From NCBI RefSeq assembly GCF_022539315.1, contig NC_066343.1, forward strand, positions 49,398,205 through 49,462,204: a stretch of DNA of 64,000 nucleotides, written 5' to 3'. Below, piece after piece: positions 1-12,140 of the stretch. The notes under the pieces are model-generated. The model saw only the letters and a list, made by a program, of their open reading frames with translations, made no database searches and was not told the DNA's origin. The stretch is from Serinus canaria (taxonomy: Eukaryota; Chordata; Aves; Passeriformes; Fringillidae). The first letter of the stretch is position 1. Every line of letters starts with the position of its first letter. The position numbers were made by a program, and so were the translations under genes.

Positions 1-3000
1 TAGTCACTTCTGTTGTGTGCCAACAAGTTGCTCGTTTTCTGATTAGCCACCTGCTTTTGATCTGGATTATATCCAGACCTGCTCCAGCTGGCCAGAGAAT
101 GGGAATGTCAGCTGTAGTCAAGGATACCTGCAAAACACTGAGAGCTGCAGCAAAGCATCTTTGAAGAGAAGCATAGGGAAAAGCAAATTAAAGGGAAGGC
201 AGGGGAAAAGTAGAGGCAAGGAGCCAATTTCTGATCTCAGCATTGCTGATGTCACCAATACGAATTTGGTCCACAGAGTGCTGAGGAAATGAGAATAGAA
301 ACAGGTCAGAGGGAAAGGTGACAGACTAGCACAGGTGACAGCAAGGGGAAAATTAATCATGTCTCAACTGTAATCTTAATGACTACTCTGCTTTAACACT
401 TGAAGTGTCTCTTATTCATCCAAGAGCATAAAATTAATAAAATCTTTCCTACAGTCTGCTTGTATTTCATAGCAGCTCCAGAGAGGAATTTTTACTATAG
501 GTGCACTTATTTGCAGATCCATTTGAAAAACAACATGCTTTTCACATCTAATGAAGAGGAAAAGGTTTAAATCTCCTCATGTTTCAAGTGGAATCCTATA
601 GTAACAAACATACTTAAGATCTTCTTTCTTGTAGTGTTCTACACATTTCTAAGGTTGCTTAATTTGCTGGTGAATACCAACAAGTTTCAACTATTCCTTA
701 AAACATGTTTTTGTAGAAAATTGCAACAAACACACAAAAACAAAAATTGTCTTCCTGAAATATTTTCTTTCGAAAATGGTAATGAAATTCTATTGCTGAA
801 TCAAAAAAAAGATGAAAATAAATGTTAAGTTTGCTGCAAGGATTTTTTAATTGTTTCACTCAACTACTCATTCTGAAAGTAGTTTTTCTTCTTCTAAAGT
901 AAGGAACAGTAAATATGCACGAACAACCCCTCACCTGCTTTCAAGTATTCTTCAATCTAAAAAAGTTGTGTTTAATTATTTGTTTACAGTGAGTCCATTT
1001 AAAATTCTTTAATTTTTTGATCATTTGCTCTGGAAAGTTTTTGGTTTGTTGGGTTTTTTGGCGTGTTTTAGTTTGGTTTTTGGATTTTTTTGGTAGATTG
1101 ACTGACAATCATAAAACTAAAGCAAATAATCAATTTCATGTGTCTAGGTACCAGAAGGGTTAATATCATTCAGCATGATAATATACATTGCAGTTACTGA
1201 CTTTCACTAAACAGAAATAAGGCATTGGAATTCTTTTCTTGAATAGCACTATGATTTTTGGAAGTGTTTAAGAAGTCCCACTGAACTGAGGGAAAGGCAG
1301 CAATGTCTTATATTCCTATTTGCAAATACTTGGAGGCCCGATCTAGCAATAAGGTGTGCTATGTTGATTTTCTGACTGTTGCATTAGAAAGAACAGGGGT
1401 TTTTTGCTGATTTTTTTTTTTCTAAGTGTGCATTTATAGGAGATTGTCTTTGACTTGAAGCTTACAAACTTTGTCAAGTCTGAAAAATCACCTGTCACAA
1501 AAAAGAAAAAGCCAAAGAAAATTCTCCTTCCAGGTAGTAACAGTCTTAGACATAACTTAGAGATACTGTATATTAAAACATAGACATCCCCCTGCCCCTA
1601 GAAACAAAACTGTCATCTGAGGTCAACAGTTTACATTATTAAGATATTTGAAATTCTCATTTCCATATATTTCTGTTGCAGGTTGATTTCTTTGTTATCT
1701 ATTACCCCAGACATGAAAATTTGCAAATGGAAGCAGTCTTACAGTCAGACAAGCCCCTGTGGAAAAGCTGCTCACACAGGACTGCCCTCGTACTTGAGCA
1801 GCATGGCCTGCAGAATTTAATACTTGTCATGTTTACAGAGTTCCAGCTTGAAACCTAAACTGAGCAGGTGTGTGATTAGCTAATTAACACACCCAGCTGA
1901 GCTTCTTAAAAATTAATTTAAGTATAAAATATATTACATACAGATACCAGTTTTAATACTTCTGGACGAGGTCATTCCTCCTAATTTGGAAGAAGCTTCA
2001 GTAGGAATAGATATCATTTCAGTAGGAAATGATATTAAGCAAGACAACAGGATTGTATGATGCTCAAATGAAAGTTAAATCATGTTATTCAGCAAATATT
2101 TATGTTTAAGATTAGGAAATATCTGTAGGTTTTTGCAACTTAGTTCCAAAGTTGAAGAAATTTCAGAATGTAAGATGTCTTGCTGTAGTGAGTTTATAAA
2201 ATGCCTTAATGCTATTATTTTTGAAAAATAAGTATTGTTGTTCTTTGTTTTCATTCTTGTCATTTCTGCATTTCTTGCAGAAATAAATTTTGTTTCTCTC
2301 AGCAGAACCTGGAGCTGAGTTATGCTCCATATCTTCCTAGTAAAATTTGTCGAAGTACAAATTTTTTTCTGTTTTTAGTGACAGAAATTTGCATCAAGCT
2401 GCTAGGATAAACTTCAGTATGCTATGAATGCTGCCCATCCACTTTTTCACTGAAAAATGGTCCACTGAAAAATGTTCTCTCTACAATGATCCTCCTTGTA
2501 AGAGTGATCTGCTCTTTGTTGTATGTATATAGTAGGAAATGTGAGTGAAAGCCAGGATATGATTGTGAAGGTTTCTTCCTTTCAATCTTGATTGGCTTTT
2601 CTTTATCATGTCTTAAATAAAAAGCCTGCTCCTGCAAAGGTAGCCTTCTCCATTTGGCTGGGAGAAGGAGTCATGATCATGTACAGCACACCTCCATGCT
2701 TCCCTTTCAGCAGTTCCTCCTCTCCTCTCTGGCAGCTGCTAGATTGGAGGTGAACCCTGTCCTACACTGGGCTGGTCCAAACCAGATTCCACTTCAGCTG
2801 TTCCCAAATAAAAATAATAATTTTTCCAGGTTGAGGCTGCTGTAAATTGCCAACATTTGTTAACACAAAGCATACTTGTGAAAATGTATATTGATGACAC
2901 AGGGCGATAATTCTCAAAAGGTCTGATTTCAGGCAAGTGCTTTTATTAACATCCCTGTTATATGCCACTCATGGAAAAGATCCCCCTGATGCATGAATTG

Positions 3001-5090
3001 CAGTCAGGAATAAGGACTTATTAAGAGCTCTTAGGAAATGAGATGACACTTCAACATGACTATGACTAAGGTTTATGACTGATACCATAGTGGTGGGGTC
3101 GCTCTAATCTCTTGTGGAGAGATTTACCACACGTTACAGAATACATGCAGAAAAGTTCCTTGAATCATATGTAGTAAAAAGACCCTGAAATCCCTAATAA
3201 AAATGCTTCTCCGAATTCTGCAGTGCAGAGTATCAGATGAATGTGAAGTATATGTATCAGGAATGCATTAAAAATCTGGTATTGTCTAAGGATAAAAGTG
3301 CATTTGACCTCTTAGAAAAAACGGAATTTAGCACAATCGGAACAAATATTTTTCTGTTGACAATGCATGCTGTTCTCTAAAAGGATAGTCTAGTTGTTTG
3401 TAGGATTTTTCTTTCATTTATTGCTTGTACAGTCTCACAATTTCTCCAAAGAATAAGAGTAAAGAAATTGATACTTCAGCCTCATCTTTCTAGCTCATAG
3501 AAGTGACAGAGAAGACAAGATCCTCTTTCTAAGCAAGAACATTCCATTTTCTAACTTATAGACCACAGATAATGCTTGGGAAAGTTCTTATGATTTCTAG
3601 GGAAAGTTATGGAAGAGCTGCTTCATTCTCATTCTTAATCAGGTTAATGTAAAAAGCAGCCTCTATATATCTTGAATCAAGGCACAGTATTTTTTAAGTT
3701 GCCTAGATGCTTTATAATCTCATGTAACATGATTTTGAAATTTATATCAGTCTTGATATGGTGTCAATAACAATATTGGCACAAAATAATTATTTTAAAT
3801 GTTTTTTATCCTATCCTGCATTTTCAAGTTACTTGATTCTTTGATAGTTTTTCAATCCAGTCACTTAGTCATTCCTGTAACTTCCTGTAGTTCAGAGATT
3901 CCTAGATAATATGCTGCAAATATTGAGAATAGTTGGAGGTTAAAAGAAGTGCCAAAATCTGTTTTAATCTTCACCATGGTTTGATGTAGGAAAACCAGAA
4001 AAGCATGCTTTAAATGCGAGCTGAAAGTCAAAGATGTATCTGAAATGTAGGAAGTGCTTTTTGAACCCTCCAGGAACTGCATTTATATAATAAATATGTA
4101 TAGCTTATCTATAAGTTCTTTTCTATTCTGTCTTCTTCACCCTACGACAGGTTTGGTTGAAGGCAGTAGTTATTCCTTCAGAGTTTTGGTGATCCAGTCT
4201 ACTCTGAGTGTCATTGAAGTGGTAGAAAGTGGTGGATTGCTGCTTTCCTACAATGACTTGCAAGTAGCTCTTTAATGTAAATACCTGTATTGCTTCACAC
4301 CTGGTGCAAGTGGTTGCCCATAGCAGGTTCATGTTTTGTCCGGAAACTGTAATTCCATTGTTTTTTTCCAAAAGATGGATTTTCACTCCTGTAAAAATGT
4401 AGCCTGTAAAAGGCTGGCTGTGTGTTGTGCTACGTGTTTCTCAAAGTCTTAGAAAGCTTTTAGAACAAAGATGTTTTTAGAGAAATCTTCAACTTCCAGG
4501 TTTAACAACACTAACTACACCTCCAGATATAATTAGAATGTGATTAGGCAGGTTTCCCCTAATTTCAGTAACTTCTCAGCATTTTTGCTGTAACATTTTC
4601 CTAGGCATTGTGACAGAAGGGGAGAATTTAACATTCTTAATATCTTTTGATCATCTGTGTCATTTAGCTTGTTCTGATGCATCTGCCATTGCAAAGGAAA
4701 GGAAGTTTTCTTACCTGGGGCATGTCTTTTTTTCCTGGTTAGCTTTCTGACAGGAAATGTAACCTAGTATGATTACAGCAAACACTGATTTGCACAAGGC
4801 TTTGGGTATTAATGACCTTAAGCACCATCTGAATACAAGTTGCTCAGAAGAAGTCTGTGAAAAAAAGACAACCAAATAATTTTATGAGACTGAGTCTTCC
4901 ATTCCCACAGTTTCCAGAAGTATTCCTCTGTGGGTTAATTTCTTTTCTGAAAAATTCATGGACTTCACTTCAACAATCTTATGTCTAAAAATCCAGATGA
5001 AAACTAAGTAAAAATCCCCCAACAATTCTTAAGATCTGATAAGATATTATAAAATGAGCACTTCGAGTCCAAGTAGTACAGTTGGTAGTA
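1..5090. other. Unique non-coding DNA, no gene recognised
   Basis: Open frames here are all under 90 codons and none resembles a known protein. I see only small structures. A G/T-rich low-complexity run lies at about 1,033-1,095. A 10-bp perfect hairpin with a 5-nt loop lies at 2,011-2,035, next to a repeated TTCAGTAGGAA. A 13-bp direct repeat (CCACTGAAAAATG) starts near 2,461. No splice-flanked exon, CpG island or repeat family was recognisable by eye, although ancient diverged repeats could be missed. Confidence 0.6.
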
Positions 5091-5373
5091 TCACTACTCT
5101 TACAGTAAAGAATTTCTTCCTAATAGCTAATCTAAACATGCCCTCTTTCAGTTTGAAATTATTGCCCCTTGTCCTGTCACTATCTGCCCATATAAAAAGT
5201 CTCTCTCCCTCTTTATTATAAACCCCCTTAAGGTACTGGAAGACTACAATGCAGTCTCCCCAGAGCCTTTTCTCCAGGATGAACAAGCCCAGGTCTTTCA
5301 GCTTGTCTTCACCAGCTGCAAAGTGCTCCAGGTGTCTGATCATCTTCATGGCTCTTCTCCGGATCTGCTCCAA
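5047..5373 (-). pseudogene. CR1 ORF2 remnant, reverse transcriptase C-terminus
   Basis: This 108-residue open stretch is the best-preserved coding relic in the window. It opens with a run like EQIRRRAMKMIRHLEHF and continues through LEKRLWGDCIVVFQYLKGVY and SDRTRGNNFKLKEG to FRLAIRKKFFTVRVV. This order is that of the CR1 reverse transcriptase C-terminal domain, after the polymerase active site. Homology fades after about residue 93, where the frame leaves the CR1 body. The first codon of the open stretch is TTG, so it is not an independent gene; the reading frame is a slice of a longer dead ORF2. No catalytic residue lies in this part. Confidence 0.88.
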
Positions 5374-7815
5374 CAGTCACGTGTCGTTTTTGAGCTCATG
5401 CAACACGCTAAGTAGGATCTCACAAAGGCATTATAGAGGGGCAGAAGCCCCTCCCTCTCCCTGCTGGCCGCTCCCTTACGGTGCAGCCCAGGACAGGATT
5501 GGCTTCTGGGCTGTGAGCACACACTGCTGGGTCACTCCAGCTTTCCATCCAGGAGAACCCCCAGGCCATTCTCCACAGGGCTCCTCTCAGTGAGTTCTTC
5601 TCCCAGTCTGTACTCATATCGGGGCTGCCCTGCCCCAGGGGCAGCACTTCACACTTGGACTTGTTCAACCTCTAGAGATTCCCATGGGCCAACTTCTCAA
5701 GCTTGTCCAGGTCTCTCTGGATAGGATCCTGCCTCCTCAGCATGACATCCATGAGCCTGCTGAGGGTGCTCTCAGTGTCACTGTTGATGTCATAGATGAA
5801 GATATTGAAGAGCGCCAGTCCCCAGACCTCTGTCTGCCCTGAGAAACATCACTCTTCACCAGCCTCCATCTGGGCATAGAGCCCATGACCACAGGTCGCT
5901 GACTGTGTCAGTCCAGCCAATTCCTTATTCATTGAATAATACATCCATCAAATCCATGTCTTCCCGGTTTGGAGGTAATGGTGTCATTAGGGACTATAAA
6001 GGCCTTACAGAAGGAGACAGGAGGCATCTGTTGATCTTCCCTTGTCAATCATTGATGTCACTCCACCACAGAAGACCACCAAGATTTGCTTGCAGTAAAA
6101 TTTACTGGCTACCTCAGATCACCTCCTTGTCTTTTCTCTGCCTCAGCGTATCTACAAGGAAAATTTGCTCCATAATCTTCCCAAACATCTAAGTGTGGCT
6201 CTCTCTTCCATAGTTCCAAAGATCTTCCTTTCTCCCATTTTTAAAAATGGGAGTGATGTTTCCCTTTTTCCAGTCACTTCACCTGTCTGCCAGGATATTT
6301 CCAGTGTGGTGGAAAGTGGCTTGGCAGCATCAGACACTTTCCTCAGGACCTGGAAGTGCATCTCATAAGATCTCTTAGACTTGTGGCTGTTCAGCTTCAC
6401 CAAGTAATTCCAGACCTTTTCTTAAAGGGGGAAGGACTTTGATCCTTCAACACCCATGGGTAGGACGAGGGACTTGAGAGAAGTGGGAAGCCTGATTGCC
6501 AGTGAAGACTGAGGCAAAGAACTCGGTGAGTACCTCAGCCTTCCAGTTACCACAAGTTCACCCTCCTCACTTACCAGGATGGATACACTCTACTTGGCCT
6601 TTCTTTTCTGACCTATATCCTTATAAAATGCCTTCTTGTTGTTCTTCACATCTCTTGCCAAGTCCTGTTCCAGCTTTGCCTTGACTTTCCTGATGCCATC
6701 CCTACACAGTTAGTCACCATTATATCCCAGTAATCTCCCTAGGTCACCTGTCCCTGCATTCACAGGCTGTACATTTCTTTCTTACTCCTCAATTTGATAA
6801 GCAGATACTCAGCCATGCCAGTTTCTAGCCTGCCTTCCATGGTTTCCTATACGTTGGGATAAAGATCTCTTGTGCTCTAAGAGTGTGCCTCTCTTCTTAG
6901 GGGACTTCATTCACCTTTTTTTTCCCCAACAGCTGGAATTCCACTCTTGCAAAGTTCAGGGTCTTAATTTTGCTCTTTGCCAGGCCCAAACCTTGAGATC
7001 ATGAACTCAGCCAGGGTGGTTGTTACAGCTGAGGCTGCCTCTGATCTTAACTCCTTTCATGTTCTCAACCATCTTTGGTGGGTACCAGGTAGAGTCATGT
7101 CTCACCTCTGGTTAGTTTGTCTAATACCTGTAGTAAAAGTTGTCCCCCACACTTTCCAGGAGTCTCCTTGCTGTATTGATTTCCAAGCAGATGACCAGGT
7201 GGTTGGAGTCCTCATCAGGATGAGAGCTTGTGTGCATGATGCTTCCTGTATCTGAAGCAAAATGCCTTGTTGACAGGCTCCCTCTAATCAGGCAGCCTAT
7301 AGCAGACCCCTGTCACCAGGCCTCCTTTGTTAATCCTGTCCTTGATTTTCACCTGCAGGGTCTCAATCTGTTTATGGCTGTTTATCAGGGACACCTCTTC
7401 ACAATCTAACCCTGCTTTAACCTTGAGCACAACACCTCCGCCCCTCCTTCCCAGCCTGTCTCTTCTGAAAAGCTTGTGGCCCTCAGCTGCAGAGCTCCAA
7501 TCATGTAACTCATGTTCCTTGTTTCTGTGGTAGCAATTAGGTCACAGTTTTCTAACTGCACCACGGTTTCCAACTCCTCTGGCTTGTTACCTGTGCTGCA
7601 TGAATTGGTGTAGAGGAACTTCAGCTATCCACCTCTTCATCTCCTGGGAAGAGCCCTCTCTAAATCCTTTGGGATGATTTACAGGTATTTCCCTGCTGTT
7701 CCCAAAAGTGCTGTTGTTCCTGGTTCATTTATGATAAGCCAATAGAGCATTCTCTTTCTCTGCTAAAAGTAGTTTAAAGCTCTTCTAGTATGTCTTGCCA
7801 GCTCGTTCCCCAGGG
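5091..7815 (-). mobile_element. CR1 LINE, 5'-truncated and decayed, with pol remnants
   Basis: This is a non-LTR retrotransposon copy of the CR1 clade on the minus strand. CR1 ORF2 encodes an endonuclease followed by a reverse transcriptase, used for target-primed insertion. On the minus strand the reverse transcriptase C-terminus reads through 5,373-5,092 and includes GLFILEKRLWGD and SDRTRGNNFKLKEG, which match the family's C-terminal region. Upstream, 5,668-5,420 carries NKSKCEVLPLGQG, and 6,403-6,152 carries a degenerate thumb-proximal PLSTTLEISWQTGEV stretch. The endonuclease half lies at about 6,900-7,650; near 7,202-7,230 a degraded GDFN motif survives but is out of frame. Around 5,740-5,770 the sequence expected to encode the catalytic FADD appears deleted. 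Several frames and stops interrupt it, so it is inactive. The usual 3' terminal part is not recognisable below 5,091. The 5' boundary is approximate. Confidence 0.92.
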
Positions 7816-8203
7816 TAAGTTTCTGAATGCTTCAGTACTAAGGCTTGCTTAAGCGCAGCACAGAGGTGCAGTGGTGTTTATAAAATGTATTCCTAATTCT
7901 GCAGAACCCTGAAGGCCAGAACATGAAAAACCATCTGGAAATAAGAGAAAGGAAGGAATATTGTGAAGAGTCTTATAAGGTCTATTCTTTTTGAGAGAAA
8001 CATATTGAATGCGTGACCATCTGCTCAACAACAAACAATGCCTCAATAAGCAATACAGTCAGCTTCCTAATAATGATAATCAAGGTCAACGTTTTTAAAA
8101 GTACAAACTACTAATTACAGAATTATGGGGCCTAATCTTACAATCTTTCCCACAGGGAGAATTTTCTTGGCTACACTACAAGTACTCACCAGAGTAGATG
8201 TTG
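7816..8203. other. Unique spacer between two CR1 copies
   Basis: This stretch of about 390 bases separates two minus-strand CR1 copies. It holds no long open frame and no repeat that I recognise. It could be original host sequence, or a 5' CR1 part too diverged to see. Confidence 0.5.
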
Positions 8204-8697
8204 GAATCATAGAATGGTTAGAAGGGACCTTAAAGATTCTTCTGTACCAGACTCATTGCCATGGGCAGGGGCACCTTCCTCTAGACCAGGTTGCTTGGAG
8301 CTCCATCCAACCTGGCCTTGAACACTTCCAGGGACAGGACATCTAAGCTTCTCTAGGGAACTTATTTCTGTGCCTCACCACCCTCCTAGGAAAGAATTTA
8401 TTTTTAATATCTACCTAAATCTACTCTCTTTCAGTTTGAAGCCATTCCCCCTTGTCCTGCCACTAGAAGCCCTTGTAAGAAGTCCCTCTCCAGCTTTCTT
8501 CTAGACCTCCCTTACACACTGGAAGACTGCTTTAAAGTCTCCCCAGAGCCTTCTCTTCCCCAGGCTAAGTCCAGCTCTCTCAGCATGTCCTCATAGGAAC
8601 GATGTTTCATCTCTCTCCTCATATTTGTGGCCTTCCTCTGGACCTGCTTCAACAGGTCCCTGTTCTTCTTATGTTGGAGCTCCAGTTACATGATGTG
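8204..8697 (-). mobile_element. CR1 LINE, 3' end fragment of about 0.5 kb
   Basis: The plus strand begins with GAATCATAGAATGG followed by an AGAAGGGACCTTAAAGAT-type run. This is the reverse complement of the classical avian CR1 3' terminus with its ATTCTATG-like tail. Further in, the sequence follows the CR1 3' untranslated region and the last part of ORF2 (CTCTTTCAGTTTGAAGCCAT, then a run like CTTCAACAGGTCCCTGTTC). It stops near 8,697, so the copy is severely 5'-truncated, as is usual for LINE insertions made by incomplete reverse transcription. Frameshifts and stops show it is dead. I could not define a target-site duplication with confidence. Confidence 0.94.
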
Positions 8698-9889
8698 TAA
8701 TGTTTCCATAAGTGATCCATTCATAGATGCAGACAAAAAATATCTCATTTTACCTTCTTCAGTCATGAGGGATATACTTGGGCTTAAAAGCATAATTTCT
8801 TTAGAAGCTCTTGGAGCAGATTCAAAGGTGACCAAAACTCAGGTGTTCCCAATTTTGTTGATCGTTTAAGGTTTCCCTTCTGCAGAGTGATTTAAATTGA
8901 GCTAGCAAAGTGAGTAGATGAAAACAGGCAGACTTTCATGTTCTTTTCATTGTTTATGACAGATTGGGTGGTGCCTGGAGGAAGGTACATGTATAAACAA
9001 GCTCTAAGGTAAAATATTGGCAAGTCTGCAAATGTTGAAAATTGAGCGTGCATCATGCTGAAATGATGCTTTCTTAACAGAGAAAAACAATCTTTGTAGA
9101 TGTTTGTCTCAGAGATGTTTCACAAGATGTCTAAGGTTTGCAAGAAGTGATACAGATGCCAGACTTGTTAAACTTTAAAGATTAACCTGTACCCACTGAA
9201 AATGAAATTAAATGTACTAACTAGTAATTCCCTACTTTCAGTAGGGAAAATACGTTCATTAGTTTTGCTAATTGAAATGTGCTAGGTAAATTTAGATGAA
9301 ACTCAGCTACTTTTGCTTCCCTACAAGTTCTTCACTGCTGTAACAATGTTTTCCGCAGTCCTTAGATTTGCAAGAGGTTCTTTTTCTTTTAATGCTGAAA
9401 AATGAGAATTTGCTTCAGCTACTGCTCAACTTTCTGTTGCAAACCTTCCTTTCAGAAAATATATCCAGCTTCCTGCATCTCTCTGGTCATAGGACAAAGT
9501 ATAACTGTGCTGCACTTAGTTTTTTTGTTTGCTGAATGGGTCTTTTCTTAAAATACTTTAATAATTTTAATTTCATTCAATTGTAAATTTTCACTCACAG
9601 GTTTGGGTAAATATGATATTAACTAGAATTTTCCCTTTCTATATAATTTTTGGAAAATGAACAAGTATTGCCCTTGTTTTGCAGGCTGGCAGCCAGGACA
9701 GAATTGTTAAGTCATGGAAGAGTTTAGGCACCTAGAAACTTAGTGGAAGCATGGAATCCATGAGGGCAGCAGAACCTTAGCCACTGAAGTGGGTGGGCAT
9801 TTATGGCAGTCAGGTACAGCAGGTTGCTCAGTGCGGTGTCTGTTTGGTTTGAATATCTCTAGGGACAGAGACTACCATCCTCTCTGTTC
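8698..9889. other. Unique non-coding DNA
   Basis: No gene or repeat was recognised. The longest open frame (8,627-8,869, 80 codons) begins inside the preceding CR1 and runs out into unique DNA, so it is a chance frame. A short perfect hairpin of 9-bp arms and a 3-nt loop lies at 9,228-9,248. Confidence 0.55.
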
Positions 9890-10510
9890 TGTTGTTTGGT
9901 CACCCTCACAGTATTTTTTTTTTCCTTATGGTTAAATGGAATGCCTTACATTTATTTTGCCTTACTTTTATTTGTGCTTACTGCCTCCTCCTCATTCACT
10001 GGGTATTACTGGGAAGAGTCTCACTCCATTTTCTTTATTCTCTTCTGTTGGGTGTTTATACACATTTATAAGGTCCTCCTGAGACTTCTCTTCTTCAGGT
10101 GGAACAGTTCCAGCTCTCATAGCCTCTCTTCTGTAAAAGGTGCTCCAGTCCACTGTGTTTGTGGTCTGTCATCAGACTCACTCCAGGATGTTCAGTGTGG
10201 CTCAGACCTGGATCCAGCATCTGCGTGTGCATCACCAGCTCTGAGCAAGGAGAAAGGATCTCATCACTTGGCTTACTGGCAGTGCTTTTCCTAAAGCAAC
10301 CCAGGATACCACTGGCCTTTTTTTTTTTCCTCAGGGGCACACATCTGGCTCGTGGTCAGCTTGTTGTTGATTCAGACCTCAGAAATTCAGCGCGTTTTCT
10401 GACAAGCTGCTCTTCACTGTTCAGCCCCTGTGTGTAGCCCCACTGTGTGGCAGACTCGAGTATGTCCATTTTGCACATAGACCTATTCAAGTGCGTAGGA
10501 ACCTGAGTTT
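9890..10510 (-). mobile_element. CR1 LINE, older diverged internal and 3' fragment
   Basis: The plus strand reads as the reverse complement of a different, more diverged CR1 subfamily. The segment TCACCCTCACAGTA near 9,900 corresponds to the 3' untranslated region. TGGGAAGAGTCTCACTCCAT follows, and then CTTCTCTTCTTCAGGTGGAACAG near 10,085, where ORF2 begins when read from its end. CAACCCAGGATACCACTGGCC near 10,298 and CTCGTGGTCAGCTTGTTGTT near 10,350 continue in CR1 order. Similarity becomes weak after 10,440 and is barely traceable to about 10,510. A pure T run at about 10,319-10,330 lies inside it. Stops in all minus frames show it is inactive. Its higher divergence than the copy at 8,204 suggests an older insertion. 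Confidence 0.78.
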
Positions 10511-11679
10511 TCATCATAAGGTACTCTAGGTATGTGTCTGTGCCTAGGCTGCAGCTGGCTTGACAGGTCTGAGGACTGCATTTCAGGTCATGCCTGAGCC
10601 TGCTCAGAGGTTCTTTGATAAGTTATCCTGTGCCTACAGCTCCAAAGGGATCCAGTGCTGTGACTGTGTTTTTAGCACGCACCTGAATGTGTACTGCTGT
10701 CAGAGAATCATCCCAAAAGAGCACTGTGATCATTTTCCTTCTTAAATACAGCTGGCAGTCCAGCTTTTTTTTTTTTTTTCCTTTAATGCAACAGGACTTG
10801 CTCAGCAAACAAGGAACCAGGTTTCTTGGTCTTCTGCAATTTCAGAAAGTTCAAAATCACAGCTTCCAGAGAACCCAAATTCAAATGAATTAATTTGCTT
10901 TTTGAGTCAATGCATACATGCTGTTGTTCAGCCCTAGCATTATAGTACTGCTAAGAGTTTGGTTAGGCTGGATGCTCGTTTGTAGGCCTGCAGGAACAAG
11001 CTGTCTTTCCAGAGGTGCTCTGATACCATGGAAACTGTCACTTTACAAGCAGACAGATAGCAGCCCAAGCCCCTGAGCCATCCCATTGCCCAGAGCTACC
11101 GAGGCTTTACTAGTTCCAGTAAACATTAGAGGTTGCACTAAGCCTGATGTGATTAACTGCAACTCCAGTGACTTCAAAGACATTTGTCTCACTGTAACCC
11201 TCACTGGAATTACTATTTCAGTGACAGTGAAATAATTCCCATCATGCCAGTGAACTGAAGACAGGAAGGTAATCTAATTTTACTGTTTTATTCAGATGTA
11301 AAAGTTGAACATGGCTACACTACAGGTAAATTCCTGGAGAGAGTTTCCATTACAAACACAAAATACTGTCCAGGGAAGCAGGACCAGGGTACATTAGAAA
11401 AATTAATTTCAAGCAATTTACATCTGTTCATTGCAAAAGCAATTTGTCTTGCAGCTACTGCATCAAGAGAAATAGAGTGCATTTGTTTTTGTTCTGAAAA
11501 TATAGCATAACCGTGAAAAGCAAGGGGGATGCCAAAGGCCAGACTGAAAGGACTCGTGGGTTTGCCAGATAGGTCAGAGTAAGGATTGTCTGCCAGTAAC
11601 TGATCTGAAGCCTTTGTACTAGGTCTGACTGGGATGAAGGTTTTTTTCACCATAACAACTCCTGTGATGCTGATAACAG
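10511..11679. other. Unrecognised non-coding DNA
   Basis: This region holds a poly-T run at about 10,766-10,781 and no recognised repeat. An open frame of 158 codons on the minus strand (11,791-11,315) is one of the longest in the window. It starts at TTG, reaches into the neighbouring LTR and has no recognisable domain, so I do not call it a gene. Confidence 0.5.
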
Positions 11680-12140
11680 ACCAACTTTTCAGCTGCTGCT
11701 GAACAGCATTTGTGCAGCATGAAAGCATTCGCTGCTTACTCTTACCCCAGGGAATAGATTGGAGCATGTGAGAGGTAGGGAGAGGACACAACTAGGCATA
11801 TGACCCAAACTGACCAAAGAGATTTTCCACAGTGCCCTGCAGTGTCATGTTCAGCCATAAAAGAACGGGAAGAGTGGAGTTAGGTAGGTTAGCTATCTAT
11901 TGCTTGGCAAATGATAGGGCATCAGCCTAGCATGGGAGCTGATTAGTGATTGTCCTTGTATAATGAGCTCTGGGCTTTTTTCTCTATATCTTCTTTCTCT
12001 TTTCCATTGCCTGTTAAACCGTTCTTACCCATGAATTTTCTGGGGTTTGCTCTTTCCTTTTACCTTTCCCCATCAAACTGTCTTTGGGGGTGGGGAAGGG
12101 AGCAAGTGTCTCTGTGGTGCTTAGGTACCCACAATAGTAT
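11680..12140 (+). mobile_element. Endogenous-retrovirus-type LTR, copy 1
   Basis: This is a decayed avian LTR in plus orientation. The diagnostic piece is the TGACCCAAAC/TGACCAAAG pair at 11,801-11,819. It is followed by a CATAAAA promoter-like box at about 11,856 and by the family's downstream U3-R order, in which a GGGCATCAGCCTAGCATGGG-like segment precedes GTTAAACCGTTCTTACCC and ATTTTCTGGGG. The 3' end is marked by TCTCTGTGGTGCTTAGGTACC. Copies at 12,900 and 53,890 share the same order of motifs. I place the start near 11,680 by comparison with those copies. Neither the terminal dinucleotides nor a target-site duplication can be fixed. No viral coding sequence was seen beside it. Confidence 0.78.

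Noticed and set aside
6232..6253. Perfect 22-bp palindrome
   Set aside because: It lies inside the CR1 reverse transcriptase region, where family members normally carry a similar CCC-T-run/A-run-GGG sequence, so no separate explanation is needed.
9228..9248. 9-bp hairpin
   Set aside because: Stems of this length are common by chance in 64 kb and nothing around it suggests a function.
11315..11791. 158-codon open frame on the minus strand
   Set aside because: It starts at TTG, runs antisense into the 5' part of an LTR, and has no recognisable motif.
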